Shown here: positions 26,381 to 36,158 of the stretch, piece by piece
How the letters are laid out: each line of letters begins with the position of its first letter
Numbering within the stretch: position 1 is the first letter of the stretch
Source of the DNA: Thermodesulfobacteriota bacterium
Lineage (GTDB): Bacteria; Desulfobacterota; Deferrimicrobia; Deferrimicrobiales; Deferrimicrobiaceae
Reading direction: 5' to 3'
NCBI GenBank assembly: GCA_040758155.1
Contig: JBFLWB010000101.1
Coordinates: forward strand, 1-60,295
DNA: 60,295 bases
Made by a program: the position numbers and the translations under genes
Notes under the pieces: model-generated
The model's database searches: none
Seen by the model: only the letters and a program-made list of their open reading frames with translations
Told to the model about the DNA's origin: nothing

Positions 26381-28411
26381 TTATGCGGAGAGGCGTTTCT
26401 TCAGGCCGTCCGCCCTGCGGTAAGCCTCCGACCGCTGCGCGGGGGAAAGCGGTGTGGCGCCGAACCGGTCCCGGTGATACAGGGCGAGGAATCGGGCGGC
26501 TTCCCCCGCCAGCTCCGGGCGCGAACGGACGGCGGCCGCCACCATCTCCTCCATGGGAACGCCCGGGGATCGCCGGAAGCCCGACCGCTCGATGCGGCGC
26601 AGCAGCCGTTCGTACGGTGCCGGAAGCCGCGGCGCCTCCGGCTGTCCCGCCCGCCTGCGGACGTCGCGCCGCCACCGGTAAAGAAGGAAAAGCGCCGCGC
26701 AGGCGATCAGGACGGCTACGGCCGCGGCGCGCGACTTCGGCGGCGCGCCCGGGAGCCCCCGTCCGAGCCCGAAGTACGCCCCCGTCCGCCGCACGCCTCT
26801 CCATCCGGCGAAAAAGGCCTCGGCCTGCATCCGCTGGGAGTAGTTCACCACGTACTTGTCCCACCGCTGGCTCAGCCAGTCCACCGAAAGGCCCAGGAGC
26901 CCCGTCTTCCGGAAGAAGGGCGACGCCTCCCCCTGCGGCGGGGTCGCGTCCATCGTCACCCAGCGCCCGCCGATCCATGCCTCGACCCAGGCGTGGGCGT
27001 CCGATTGGCGCACGATCACGTACTGTCCCAGCCCGTTCCACTCTCCTCCCAGGTACCCCGCGGCCACCCGGGAGGGAATTTCCGCGGCGCGCAGCAGGAG
27101 CGCGAGCCCCGTGGCGTAGTGCTCGCAATATCCGGCCTTCTTCCAGAAGAGGAAGCTGCGGAGGTCGGGAGCGGGGTCCTCGAGCGTGTAGCGGAATCCC
27201 TCGCGGAAGAAGCCGAGGATGCGCGCGGCCCGTTCCGCGTCGGTCCCGCCGCTTCCCGCCGCCTCGATCCCCAACGCGCGCACGTCGTCGTATCCCTCGG
27301 GAAACTCGAGGTACATGTCGCCGGGGCCCGCCGTCCGCCCGGAGCGCCCCGACGGATCCTCCGCGAACCGGAGGCGGTACTGCATCGTGCCGTGCGCCGG
27401 CTGCTGCAGGAACAGGTTTCCCTCCGCGTCGGCGAGCAGCGGCTGGAACGACCCCTCGATCAGCACCGGGCTTCCGTACGTGAACAGCCGTGGATGGTCC
27501 GCCGGCTCGAGGAGGATGTCGGCGACGGAGACGGGGCCGGACGGCGCCTCGGAGACGATGTAGTGGAATCCCGACCGGGGGACCGTCGAAACCGGGCTTT
27601 TCGCGATCCGCCACCCGCCGTCCTCGTATCGGGGATACACGGCGCCCCGCAGGTAGAGCCCGCCGAAGTCGGGCGTCCTGCCGAGGAACGGGAATTCCAC
27701 CCGCGCCACGATGCGGCCGTCCGACTTGATCCCGGTGACTTCGCGGAGCGTGATCGATTCCGAGAATCCCGCCACGCCCTGACCGCGGGCCAGACGCTGG
27801 AACCCCCGGCGGAACTCCAGCCGGGGGACGACCGCGAAGAGCAGCGCGGCCGACAGGAAACCCGCGGCTCCCACGAGGAGGAGCGCCCAGGCGGCATGCC
27901 GGGGGGAGGGGCGGAACCCTCCCGGCGGGCGGCCCAGCTCCTCCGCCTCCCGGTCGTGCAGCGCCCACATCGCGCCCGCCGATGCGGCCAGGAACAGGAA
28001 GAAGAAGACGGCGAAGGACAATCCGTCGGCGACCGCCGCTCCCACGAGAAATTCGAGGAGGGAGAAGGCGCAGAGCTGCCACCCGTCGCGGGTGCGCTTC
28101 GGCAGCACGAGCTTGATCGACTGGATCCCGACCACGAGCAGCGAGGCGGAGGCGAGGAGGTCCTTCCGCAGGAGCAGCAGGTCCGCCGTCGCCGCGGCGA
28201 GAAACAGCCCGACGAGCGGCGTGTCGAGGCGGGAAAGCGTCTCCCTCGGAGCGCCGGCGCGGTCCATCCGGGCGCCCGCCGCCCACGCGACGGCGACAAC
28301 CGCAAGGAGTCCCGGCGATGTCTCCGTATAGACCGCGAGGGCGAGGATGCCGAGGAGCCAGTGGGCGCGAAGGACCCACCACAGGAACCGTCCGGCGGCG
28401 CGGGGGTTCAT
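26381..28411 (-). CDS. TgpA-like transglutaminase with DUF3488 and membrane segments
   Basis: A 676-residue membrane protein. The N-terminal half has several hydrophobic helices (within 1-200, DUF3488 region). An extracytoplasmic transglutaminase-core domain carries the Cys-His-Asp triad: C429 in AGYCEHYATG, H473 in SDAHAWVEAW and D488 in TMDATPP. A further TM lies near 555-575 before a cytoplasmic tail. In Pseudomonas the TgpA relative is essential and acts at the periplasm. The moxR-DUF58-tgpA order seen here is the common arrangement. The ATG overlaps the DUF58 stop. Confidence 0.9.
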   Translation of the reverse strand: MNPRAAGRFLWWVLRAHWLLGILALAVYTETSPGLLAVVAVAWAAGARMDRAGAPRETLSRLDTPLVGLFLAAATADLLLLRKDLLASASLLVVGIQSIKLVLPKRTRDGWQLCAFSLLEFLVGAAVADGLSFAVFFFLFLAASAGAMWALHDREAEELGRPPGGFRPSPRHAAWALLLVGAAGFLSAALLFAVVPRLEFRRGFQRLARGQGVAGFSESITLREVTGIKSDGRIVARVEFPFLGRTPDFGGLYLRGAVYPRYEDGGWRIAKSPVSTVPRSGFHYIVSEAPSGPVSVADILLEPADHPRLFTYGSPVLIEGSFQPLLADAEGNLFLQQPAHGTMQYRLRFAEDPSGRSGRTAGPGDMYLEFPEGYDDVRALGIEAAGSGGTDAERAARILGFFREGFRYTLEDPAPDLRSFLFWKKAGYCEHYATGLALLLRAAEIPSRVAAGYLGGEWNGLGQYVIVRQSDAHAWVEAWIGGRWVTMDATPPQGEASPFFRKTGLLGLSVDWLSQRWDKYVVNYSQRMQAEAFFAGWRGVRRTGAYFGLGRGLPGAPPKSRAAAVAVLIACAALFLLYRWRRDVRRRAGQPEAPRLPAPYERLLRRIERSGFRRSPGVPMEEMVAAAVRSRPELAGEAARFLALYHRDRFGATPLSPAQRSEAYRRADGLKKRLSA

Positions 28412-29337
28412 GGCTGCGCCGTCGCCAGCGCCGCGAGCGCCGAAGAGCGCCCCCCCGTGTCCCGGGCGTCGGCGCACAGCCGGTCGCCGATCCACAGGCG
28501 GTACGGGATGCCGCGGCGATCCAGGTCGAGCACCGCCCCGCACGCCGCGGACAGCCGCGCCTCGAATTCCCCGGGCGGGCAGGGGACCGGGACGCGGAGC
28601 TCGACGGCGGGGGCGATCTCCGCCTCCCGCTCCTTCACCATCCACCGGCCCATCCGGGCGGTCGCCTTCCAGTGGATGTTCCGGACGGGATCCATCGGGA
28701 GCAGTTCCCTCGCGCCGCGAGGGAACGCCCCGGACCGCCCCGCGTGCATGGGATTCTCGGAGAGGCCGGCCTTCGGTTTCCCGATGTCCCTCGAGTCCGG
28801 GGCCGCCGGCCGGGGGTACACCAGGAGGTCCGCGGGGATCGGCACGTCCATCGTCTTTTCGAAGAGCGAGAAGGGAAAGCGCGTGGAGAGCGTCCCCGCC
28901 GCCGGCGACAGCCGGCCTCGCCGGGCGGGAAGGTACGGGACGACGCGGGTGGCGGTCCCGCGCGGGGCGATGTCCGGGAACCGTACCGTCAAGGTCTCGT
29001 CCCCGATCCGGAACCGGGCGGTGAGGGAGACGGAGGGGAACCGTTTCCCGAAGGCGGAGCACGCCACCGCGAGGAACGCCTCCTGCCCCGCGAAGGCCTC
29101 CGAGGCGCCGCGCGCCGAGAGGGAGACCCGCCGCAGCGCCCATTCCGACAGGAAGCCGGAGACGACGACCAGCGCAAGGTTCATGCTCAGCGCGAGGTAG
29201 AGGAGGTTGTTCCCCGTGTTGATCGCGGCGATTCCGACGCCGAGGGTGATCAGCAGGAATGCCTTCCCCTCGAAGGTGGCCCGCAGCCGGCGGGGGAGGC
29301 GGAACCTGCGGCGGAGACCGCCGGCTCCCGGTCTCAC
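28408..29337 (-). CDS. DUF58 domain protein
   Basis: A 309-residue member of the DUF58 family, usually partnered with MoxR ATPases. It has two N-terminal hydrophobic segments (about 26-66) and the family motif region (WKATARMGRWMVKE, here preceded by DPVRNIH). A PRGARELLPMDPVRNIHWK block marks the vWA-like DUF58 core. The GTG start overlaps the moxR stop, and the ATGA overlap with the transglutaminase gene supports a three-gene unit. The molecular role remains undetermined for the family. Confidence 0.88.
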   Translation of the reverse strand: MRPGAGGLRRRFRLPRRLRATFEGKAFLLITLGVGIAAINTGNNLLYLALSMNLALVVVSGFLSEWALRRVSLSARGASEAFAGQEAFLAVACSAFGKRFPSVSLTARFRIGDETLTVRFPDIAPRGTATRVVPYLPARRGRLSPAAGTLSTRFPFSLFEKTMDVPIPADLLVYPRPAAPDSRDIGKPKAGLSENPMHAGRSGAFPRGARELLPMDPVRNIHWKATARMGRWMVKEREAEIAPAVELRVPVPCPPGEFEARLSAACGAVLDLDRRGIPYRLWIGDRLCADARDTGGRSSALAALATAQP

Positions 29338-30272
29338 AGCGGCGCGGGAACGGTCGACAGGATCTCCTCGAGGATGGCCAGGGCGGGCTCCGTTCCCGGC
29401 GAGCCGCCCTTCGGGAACACGCGGTGGGCCAGGACCGCCGGGGCCGCGCGCCGGATATCGCCCGGCGTGACGTGGTCCCTTTCCTCGAGACGGGCCAGCG
29501 CCTGGGCGGTGCTCTTCAGCCCGATCGCGCCCCGGGGGGAGGCGCCCAGCCGGACGGCGGGGTGGACCCGCGTCGCCGCGACGATCCGCTGGATATAGTC
29601 GATCACGGAGTCGTGGACCGCCACGCGGTCCACCTCGGCGCGGAGCGAGCGCACCTGCTCCGGCAGCAGGGCGGAAGGGATGCCGTTGCGCATCGTCAGG
29701 AGGCTGTTCTCCCGGATGAGCCGGGTCTCCGAATCCCGATCCGGGTAGTCGAGCCGCAGCCGGAGGTTGAACCGGTCAAGCTGCGATTCGGGCAGCGGAT
29801 ACGTCCCGTGCTGCTCGAACGGGTTCTGCGTCGCGATCACCAGGAACGGGTCCGGGAGCCGGTATGTCCGGTTGTCGACCGTGACCTGGCGCTCGCTCAT
29901 CGCTTCGAGCAGGGCGCTCTGGGCCCGGGGGTTCCCCCGGTTGATCTCGTCCGCGAGGACGATGTTCGCGAACAGGGGGCCGGGGGAAAAGACGAACGAT
30001 TTCCGATCCTCCCCGAGGATATGCACGCCGATGACGTCCTGCGGGAGGAGGTCGCCCGTGAACTGGACGCGCCGGAACGTTCCGGAGATCCCCGCCGAGA
30101 GCGCCCGCGCCAGCGTGGTCTTCCCCGTGCCGGGAACGTCTTCCAGGAGGATATGCCCTCCCGCCAGGAAAGAGGCCATCGCCAGGTCGACCGCTTCCCG
30201 TTTCCCCAGGAGGACCGACTCGACGTTGGCCCGAAACCGCGAAAGGGAGTCCGATGACAACGTTCCGCCCAT
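29334..30272 (-). CDS. MoxR-family AAA+ ATPase
   Basis: A 312-residue ATPase of the MoxR type, thought to act as a chaperone for vWA/DUF58 partners. Walker A is LLEDVPGTGKTTLA, Walker B IVLADEINRGNP, sensor 1 LVIATQNPFEQ and the late AQALARLE helical lid. The ATG at MGGTLSSDS is selected because the family begins there and it follows GGGAGATAATGAG. It diverges from radC across a 90-base gap. Confidence 0.93.
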   Translation of the reverse strand: MGGTLSSDSLSRFRANVESVLLGKREAVDLAMASFLAGGHILLEDVPGTGKTTLARALSAGISGTFRRVQFTGDLLPQDVIGVHILGEDRKSFVFSPGPLFANIVLADEINRGNPRAQSALLEAMSERQVTVDNRTYRLPDPFLVIATQNPFEQHGTYPLPESQLDRFNLRLRLDYPDRDSETRLIRENSLLTMRNGIPSALLPEQVRSLRAEVDRVAVHDSVIDYIQRIVAATRVHPAVRLGASPRGAIGLKSTAQALARLEERDHVTPGDIRRAAPAVLAHRVFPKGGSPGTEPALAILEEILSTVPAPL

Positions 30273-30301
30273 CAGCTCATTATCTCCCAAGGGGCGGATC
30301 T

Positions 30302-30330
30302 TTGACAAAATTGCGGGAATGGTATTTGAA
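30302..30330 (+). promoter_or_regulatory. candidate promoter for radC operon
   Basis: A perfect TTGACA (30302-30307), then 17 bases to TTTGAA (30325-30330), a weak -10; TATTTG at 15-base spacing is an alternative. It lies in the moxR-radC divergent region, about 30 bases from the radC start. Confidence 0.35.
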
Positions 30331-30362
30331 TGGATTTTCCGCATTTCGCTGCGGGAGGCGGC

Positions 30363-30941
30363 ATGCGGACCATGCCCGGCAGGGACGGACGGCGCCTGGA
30401 AGGCGCGGGGGAAGGGGAGCTGTTCCGGCTGGCGTTTCCGGGGGACGGGGAAGGGATGCGGCGGGCGGCCCGCGGAGATCCGCCTGTCGAACCCGAACTG
30501 GCCTTGCGCTGGGAGGCCGCAGTGGAGCTGGCCCGCAGGGCGCTTTCCGCCCCGTTGCCGCGGCCTGAGCCGTTCCGGTCCGGCGCGGACGTCTTCGCCA
30601 GGTACCGGTACCTGCTCGCGGACGCGCCGGTGGAGATGTTCCTGGCCGTGCTCCTCGACGTGAAGCATCGCCCCTTGGGGGAGGCGCGGGTCTCCGCGGG
30701 GATCCTCGACGGGAGCCTCGTCCACCCGCGGGAGGTGTTCGTCGCGGCGGTCCGGGAGCGGGCCGCGGGAGTCATCCTGGTCCACAACCACCCGAGCGGC
30801 GATCCCGCGCCGAGCGAACAGGACCGGGAGGTGACCCGGCGGCTCCGGTCCGCCGGCGGGATCCTGGGGATCCCGGTGGTCGATCACGTGATCCTGGGGG
30901 ACGGCGCGTTCTTCAGCTTTCGGGAGGAGGGCGACTGGTGA
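30363..30941 (+). CDS. RadC-family JAB/MPN domain protein
   Basis: A 192-residue RadC-like protein. The C-terminal JAMM metal motif HNHPSGDPAPSEQD (141-154) is intact, with the upstream LDVKHRPLGEARVS strand. The N-terminal helix-hairpin-helix part is short and degenerate compared with typical RadC of about 225 residues. RadC was once linked to DNA repair, but its activity is not established. The ATG at MRTMPG is favoured by a GGGAGG 4 bases upstream; an in-frame ATG 11 codons earlier has no site. GTGA overlaps plsC. Confidence 0.9.
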   Translation: MRTMPGRDGRRLEGAGEGELFRLAFPGDGEGMRRAARGDPPVEPELALRWEAAVELARRALSAPLPRPEPFRSGADVFARYRYLLADAPVEMFLAVLLDVKHRPLGEARVSAGILDGSLVHPREVFVAAVRERAAGVILVHNHPSGDPAPSEQDREVTRRLRSAGGILGIPVVDHVILGDGAFFSFREEGDW

Positions 30942-31657
30942 TCTCCGGCATTCTGCGGACCTTGGCCATCCTGCTCCTGACGATCGCGAGCTCCGCGGCG
31001 GCGTATATCGCGGGACGCCTTGTATCGGGCGAGGCGGCGGCCTCGCGCATCATGTGCTGGTGGGGGAGGGCCTTCGTCCGGATGGGAGGGTGGGACGTGC
31101 GCGTGGAAGGGATGGAGAATCTCCCCGCCGGGGGGGCCGTCCTGGTGTCCAACCACCAGAGCCTCGTGGACATTCCGCTCCTGCTCACCGCGTTTCCCCG
31201 CCCCGTCCGGTTCGTCGCCAAGAGCGAGCTGGGGAGGATCCCCCTTTTCGGGAAGGCGATGGCGATGTCGGGGAACCTGTTCGTCGACCGGAAGGACCCG
31301 CGCGATGCCTCCCGGATGTTCCGGGAGGCCGCCGTGCGGATCGCGGACGGGCAGCTCATCAGCGTCTTCCCCGAGGGGAGGCGCACCCGCGACGGCTCGA
31401 TCGGCCCGTTCAAGACCGGCGCGTTCCGGCTCGCCCGGGAGGCGGGCGCGCAGGTCGTCCCGGCATACATCGACGGCGGCTACCGGGCGATGCCGAAAGG
31501 GGCGTTGCGGTTCCGCCCGGCGCGGCTCCTCGTCCGCGTCCTGCCGCCGCTTTCCGACGGGGAGATGACGGGGGACGTGAAGGAGCGGGTCGCGCGGATC
31601 GCGCGGGAGCGGATCGTCGCCGCGGCTTCCGCGGAGGCGGGGGAGGGACGCGGATGA
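30938..31657 (+). CDS. plsC: 1-acyl-sn-glycerol-3-phosphate acyltransferase
   Basis: Makes phosphatidic acid by acylating lysophosphatidic acid. The 239-residue protein has an N-terminal TM segment (about 6-26), the HX4D acyltransferase motif (H73 and D78 in NHQSLVD) and the FPEGRRTRDG phosphate-binding motif near 144. A GTG start overlaps the radC stop, and the ATGA at the 3' end couples it to the RNase J gene. Confidence 0.92.
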   Translation: MISGILRTLAILLLTIASSAAAYIAGRLVSGEAAASRIMCWWGRAFVRMGGWDVRVEGMENLPAGGAVLVSNHQSLVDIPLLLTAFPRPVRFVAKSELGRIPLFGKAMAMSGNLFVDRKDPRDASRMFREAAVRIADGQLISVFPEGRRTRDGSIGPFKTGAFRLAREAGAQVVPAYIDGGYRAMPKGALRFRPARLLVRVLPPLSDGEMTGDVKERVARIARERIVAAASAEAGEGRG

Positions 31658-33303
31658 CGCTGCGGGTGGTGTCGATGGGAGGGCTGGGGGAGATCGGGAT
31701 GAACTCCATGCTGTTCGACGAGGGCGGCACGGCGATCCTCCTCGACGCCGGCCTGATGTTCCCCGACGACACGATGTTAGGGATCGACTACGTGGTCCCC
31801 GACTTCTCCGCCCTGAAGGAAGCGGCACCCCGCCTTTCCGCGCTGCTGTTGACGCACGGGCACGAGGACCACATCGGGGCGATCCCGTTTCTGCTCCGGG
31901 AGACGGAGCTGCCCGTGTACGGTACGCGGCTGACGCTCGGGCTGCTCCGCCACCGCCTGGCGGAGCACGGGCTGGAGGGGGCGCGGCTCATCCCGATCGA
32001 CAGGGACGCCCGGTTCCGCATCGGCGGGTTCGACGTGGAGGCGTTCCCCGTGTGCCACAGCATCCCCGACGCCGTGGGGTACGTCCTGCGTTGCGCCGAC
32101 GGGGTCTTCGTCCACACGGGCGACTTCAAGATCGACCCCGACCCGCTCGACGGCGTGCCGACCGCCATCGCGCGGCTCCGGGAGATCTCCCGCAAGGAAG
32201 GCGTGACGGCTCTGTTCTCGGACTCCACGAACGTCGAGCGCGACGGAAACAGCCTCCCCGAGCGTTTCGTCGGGGAGGCGCTCTCGGAGATTTTCTGGGA
32301 GGCGCCCGGCCGGGTCATCGTGGCCATGTTCTCCTCGAACCTGCACCGGATCCAGGAGGCGATCCGGGCGGCGGGGCGGTGCGGCCGCAGGGTGGCGCTT
32401 TCCGGAAAGAGCATGCTGCGCAACGTGGAAACGGCGATCGACCTCGGGTACCTCACGCTTCCGAGGCCCGACATCCTGATCCCGCTGGAGGACGTATCCG
32501 CCCTCCCGGACCGGGAGGTCGCGGTGGTGACCACGGGGACCCAGGGCGAGCCCCGGTCCGCCCTGATGCTCATGGCGCTGGGAGACCACAAGCACCTCAA
32601 GGTCCGCCCGGGGGACACCGCGGTGCTATCCTCCAAGTTCATCCCGGGCAACGAGCGGGCGATCGCCAGCATGATCAACCGCCTTTTCCTCGCGGGGGCG
32701 GACGTCCTGTATGAGAAAATATCCGAGGTCCACGTGTCCGGGCACGGGAGCCGGGCGGAGCTGGAGGCGATGATCGATGCGGTGCGGCCGGCGAATTTCA
32801 TCCCCGTCCACGGCGAGCCCCGGCTGCTCGTCCGGCACCGGAAGCTGGCGATGGACATGGGGGTGCCGACCGCGGAGATGGCGTTGAACGGGGAGGTCCT
32901 GGAGTTCTCGGACGGGCGGATGTCCCGGGCCGGAAAGGCGGAGGTGGGGCACCTGTTCGTGGACGGAAAGGGGATCGGGGCCGTCGAGAGTCTGGTGCTC
33001 AAGGATCGGTACCACCTTTCCCAGGTCGGTCTGGTGATGGTCGCCCTCGCTCTCTCCTCGGCCACCGGCGAGATCCTGTACGGACCCGATATCGTCACGC
33101 GGGGCGTCCTGACGGAATACGGCGAGGAGGAGCTGCTCGATGGCGCCCGGGCCGAGGTGCTGCGGGTCCTCGAGGAATCCGGGACGGATGCCCGGACCGA
33201 CTTCTCGGAGATGCAGACGGAGATCCGGCGCGTGCTCAGAAGGTACTTCAACAGGCGGCTGGAGCGGAAACCGATGGTCGTCCCCGTCCTCATGGAGCTT
33301 TAG
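31654..33303 (+). CDS. rnj: ribonuclease J
   Basis: Metallo-beta-lactamase/beta-CASP RNase that matures and decays RNA. The 549 residues show GGLGEIGMN, the metal site THGHEDHIG, HTGDFKID, SDSTNVERDG and SGHGSRAEL of the beta-CASP/C-terminal boundary, and a C-terminal J domain (about 440-549). It overlaps plsC by ATGA. RNase J alongside an enterobacterial-type envelope gene set is normal in deltaproteobacteria. Confidence 0.94.
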   Translation: MTLRVVSMGGLGEIGMNSMLFDEGGTAILLDAGLMFPDDTMLGIDYVVPDFSALKEAAPRLSALLLTHGHEDHIGAIPFLLRETELPVYGTRLTLGLLRHRLAEHGLEGARLIPIDRDARFRIGGFDVEAFPVCHSIPDAVGYVLRCADGVFVHTGDFKIDPDPLDGVPTAIARLREISRKEGVTALFSDSTNVERDGNSLPERFVGEALSEIFWEAPGRVIVAMFSSNLHRIQEAIRAAGRCGRRVALSGKSMLRNVETAIDLGYLTLPRPDILIPLEDVSALPDREVAVVTTGTQGEPRSALMLMALGDHKHLKVRPGDTAVLSSKFIPGNERAIASMINRLFLAGADVLYEKISEVHVSGHGSRAELEAMIDAVRPANFIPVHGEPRLLVRHRKLAMDMGVPTAEMALNGEVLEFSDGRMSRAGKAEVGHLFVDGKGIGAVESLVLKDRYHLSQVGLVMVALALSSATGEILYGPDIVTRGVLTEYGEEELLDGARAEVLRVLEESGTDARTDFSEMQTEIRRVLRRYFNRRLERKPMVVPVLMEL

Positions 33304-33306
33304 GCG

Positions 33307-35463
33307 TTGAGAGATCCGCTGCAGATCCGGCGGGACGCCCTGGCGATCGCCTTCCTCACGGCGGGCCTTTACCTCGCCCTCGCGCTCGTATCGTTCCACC
33401 AGCACGATCCGTCGCTCTCCGCCGCGAGCGTACCGGAAGCGCCGGCCCGCAACTGGGGCGGGTGGATCGGAGCGATCGTCTCCGATCTTATGCTCCAGCT
33501 TTTCGGGATCGGCGCCGTCGGGTTCCCCCTGCTCTGCCTGCTGCTCGCGTACTGGACCTACCGCGGGGAGGGGATCCTCGAAAAGTGGGGGCGGGCCGCG
33601 GGGGGGCTGCTCGCCGTCTGCTCCACCCTCGGGATCCTCAGCTTCTTCACCGGGCACGTCTCGATCCTCGGGCAGGACGTCTTCCTTCCGGGGATCGCCG
33701 GCGACCTCCTCGGGAAGCATTTCCTCGGAAAGCTGCTCAGCACCGGCGGGGGCGTGCTCTTCCTGGGCGCCCTGCTGCTGTTTTCCCTGATGCTGGTCAC
33801 GGGACTCCCGTTGAGCGGCCTTCCGACGCTATGGCGCCGCGAGAAGCCGTCCGAAAAGGTCCGGGCGATGGTGAAGGAGAAGCTCGCGCCGAAGGAGGCA
33901 TGGGACGAAGATGACGACGCAGCCCCGCGGAGGGAGCCGCCGCGGGAGGCCGCCGCGCCGCGGGTCGTCCCCCCGCGCCCCGCGGACGCCGAGTCGTCGC
34001 CGCCGAGGCCCTCCGGGAAGGCGTTCGTCCTCCCGCCGCTCGACCTGCTCGAGCCGGGAAAGGGACAGGAGGCCGGCATCGACGCGGCGGCGCTGCAGGA
34101 GAACGCGCAGTCGCTCCTCTCGAAGCTGAAGGAGCACGACATCGACGGCGCGATCACCGAGGTCCACCCCGGCCCGCTGGTCACGATGTACGAGTTCCGG
34201 CCCGCCCCGGGCATCAAGGCGAACCGGGTGTCGGCGATGGCCGGCGATCTGGCGCTCGCCATGCGCTGCGGATCGGTCCGCGTGATCCCCAACATCCCGG
34301 GAAAGGGGGTCATGGGGTTCGAGATCCCCAACGCCCGGCGCTCCCCCATCGTCCTGAGGGAGATGCTCGGATGCCCGGCCTACTCCTCCGCCCCTTCCGT
34401 GTTGACGCTCGCGGTGGGGAAGGACATCTTCGGCGAGCCGGTCGTCCGGGACCTCGGGAAGATGCCCCACCTGCTGATCGCCGGCGCCACCGGCTCGGGG
34501 AAAAGCGTCGCGCTGCACACCATGATCCTGTCGATCCTCTTCCGCGCCACTCCCGAGGAGGTGCGGCTGATCCTCGTCGATCCGAAGATGCTGGAGCTTT
34601 CCCTGTACGAGGGGATACCCCATCTCTATCACCCCGTCGTCACGCAGCCGCGCGAGGCCGCGCACGTCCTGAAGTGGGCGGTCGGCGAGATGCGGGGGCG
34701 GTACCAGCTCATGATGGAGAACGGCGTTCGCCACATCGACGCCTTCAACCAGTTCGTCGAGAAGCGGCAGCGCGCCGCCGGACGGACGAGGGGCGCTGCG
34801 GAGGGGGAAGACCTGTCGAAGATCCCCTACATCGTCATCGTCATCGACGAGCTCGCGGACCTGATGATGACCAGCGCTTCCCGGCGCGAGGTCGAGGACA
34901 GCATAACGCAGCTCACGCAGATGGCGCGGGCGGCGGGGATCCACCTCGTGTTCGCGACGCAGCGGCCGTCCGTCGACGTCCTGACGGGCGTCATCAAGGC
35001 GAACTTCCCGTCGAGGGTCTCCTTCAAGGTGACGTCGCAGGTCGACTCCCGGACCATCCTGGACCAGGGCGGGGCGGAAACGCTGCTCGGGTTCGGCGAC
35101 ATGCTGTTCCTCCAGCCGGGCGTGGTGGGAATCCTCCGGGTGCACGGCCCGTACGTTACCGAAGGGGAGATCCAGCGCGTCGCGGAGCACCTGAAGTCGC
35201 AGGGGGCGCCGGTCTACGACTCCGCGATCACCGCGCCGCCGACTTCGGAGGAGCCCGATCCCTCGCGGGACGAGATGTTCGACGCGGCGGTCGAGGAAGT
35301 CAGCCGGGCGGGGCGCGCCTCCGTTTCCTTCCTTCAGCGGCGCCTGAAGATCGGCTTCAACCGGGCGGCCCGGATCGTCGAGGAGATGGAGAAGCAGGGG
35401 ATCGTCGGCCCCGCCGAGGGGGGGAAGCAGCGCGAGGTGTTCATGCCGAGGAGGGAGGAATGA
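33307..35463 (+). CDS. ftsK: DNA translocase FtsK
   Basis: Septal DNA pump for chromosome segregation. The 718-residue protein is a compact FtsK/SpoIIIE: about four N-terminal TM helices (within 1-170), a short Pro/Ala-rich linker, an alpha/beta motor with Walker A IAGATGSGKSVALH and Walker B IVIVIDELADLMM, and a C-terminal gamma winged helix (about 655-718) with SVSFLQRRLKIGFNRAARI. The TTG start follows the rnj stop by three bases. Its TGA overlaps the lolA ATG. Confidence 0.96.
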   Translation: MRDPLQIRRDALAIAFLTAGLYLALALVSFHQHDPSLSAASVPEAPARNWGGWIGAIVSDLMLQLFGIGAVGFPLLCLLLAYWTYRGEGILEKWGRAAGGLLAVCSTLGILSFFTGHVSILGQDVFLPGIAGDLLGKHFLGKLLSTGGGVLFLGALLLFSLMLVTGLPLSGLPTLWRREKPSEKVRAMVKEKLAPKEAWDEDDDAAPRREPPREAAAPRVVPPRPADAESSPPRPSGKAFVLPPLDLLEPGKGQEAGIDAAALQENAQSLLSKLKEHDIDGAITEVHPGPLVTMYEFRPAPGIKANRVSAMAGDLALAMRCGSVRVIPNIPGKGVMGFEIPNARRSPIVLREMLGCPAYSSAPSVLTLAVGKDIFGEPVVRDLGKMPHLLIAGATGSGKSVALHTMILSILFRATPEEVRLILVDPKMLELSLYEGIPHLYHPVVTQPREAAHVLKWAVGEMRGRYQLMMENGVRHIDAFNQFVEKRQRAAGRTRGAAEGEDLSKIPYIVIVIDELADLMMTSASRREVEDSITQLTQMARAAGIHLVFATQRPSVDVLTGVIKANFPSRVSFKVTSQVDSRTILDQGGAETLLGFGDMLFLQPGVVGILRVHGPYVTEGEIQRVAEHLKSQGAPVYDSAITAPPTSEEPDPSRDEMFDAAVEEVSRAGRASVSFLQRRLKIGFNRAARIVEEMEKQGIVGPAEGGKQREVFMPRREE

Positions 35464-36158
35464 AGAGTATGCGCCGGACGCCGGGGATTCCGTCCCTTCC
35501 CGTGTTGCTCGCGCTCGTGTTCGCCGCCGCGCTGATCGTCCCGGCGGGGGCAGGCGCCGAAGGGCCGCCCGCCGGAGGGGACGCCCTCCTGAAAAAGGTC
35601 GGCGAGCGGTACGCCGCAGCACGCGCCCTGTCGGCCACATTCCGGCAGGAGATCCCTCTCCAGAACGTGGGGGTCGTCCGGAAGGCGTCGGGGAAGGTCT
35701 ACTTCGGCCGCCCCCTGAAGATGCGGTGGGACTACCGGGCGCCCGAGGAGCAGCTTTTCCTGGCGGACGGCGAGCACTTCTATTTCCGCCCGGCGGGATC
35801 TCCCGAGGTGATCCGCAGGAAGATCGACCGGGACAGCCTGGGAGGGAAGATCCCGCTCCTGCTGCTGTTCGGGAACGGGGCCATTTCCGACATGTTCCGC
35901 GTGGAGGAGGCGACCGCGCTGGAAGGCGGGAAAACCACGGTTCTCCGGCTCGTCCCGAAGGGCGACGGCGCCCCGGACGTCCGGAGGATCGACCTCGTGG
36001 CCGGGACGAAGGACGCGATCGTGCGGGAGATCCACCTTTTCGACCGCCTCGGGGGGGCGAACCACCTGTACCTGACCGACATCGAGATCGACCCCCCGCT
36101 GCCTTCGGATCATTTCCGCTTCCGCAAGCCCCAGGGCGTCAACGTGGTGGACGGTTGA
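35460..36158 (+). CDS. lolA: outer-membrane lipoprotein carrier LolA-like
   Basis: Periplasmic carrier that takes lipoproteins from LolCDE to the outer membrane. The 232-residue product has an N-terminal signal (about 10-38 with AGAGA before cleavage), then ARALSATFRQEIPL and VYFGRPLKMRWDYRAPEEQLFLADG, typical of the LolA half-barrel. AGGAGG lies 5 bases before the chosen ATG; a second ATG three codons on is also plausible. It lies between ftsK and rimO, overlapping both. Confidence 0.9.
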   Translation: MKSMRRTPGIPSLPVLLALVFAAALIVPAGAGAEGPPAGGDALLKKVGERYAAARALSATFRQEIPLQNVGVVRKASGKVYFGRPLKMRWDYRAPEEQLFLADGEHFYFRPAGSPEVIRRKIDRDSLGGKIPLLLLFGNGAISDMFRVEEATALEGGKTTVLRLVPKGDGAPDVRRIDLVAGTKDAIVREIHLFDRLGGANHLYLTDIEIDPPLPSDHFRFRKPQGVNVVDG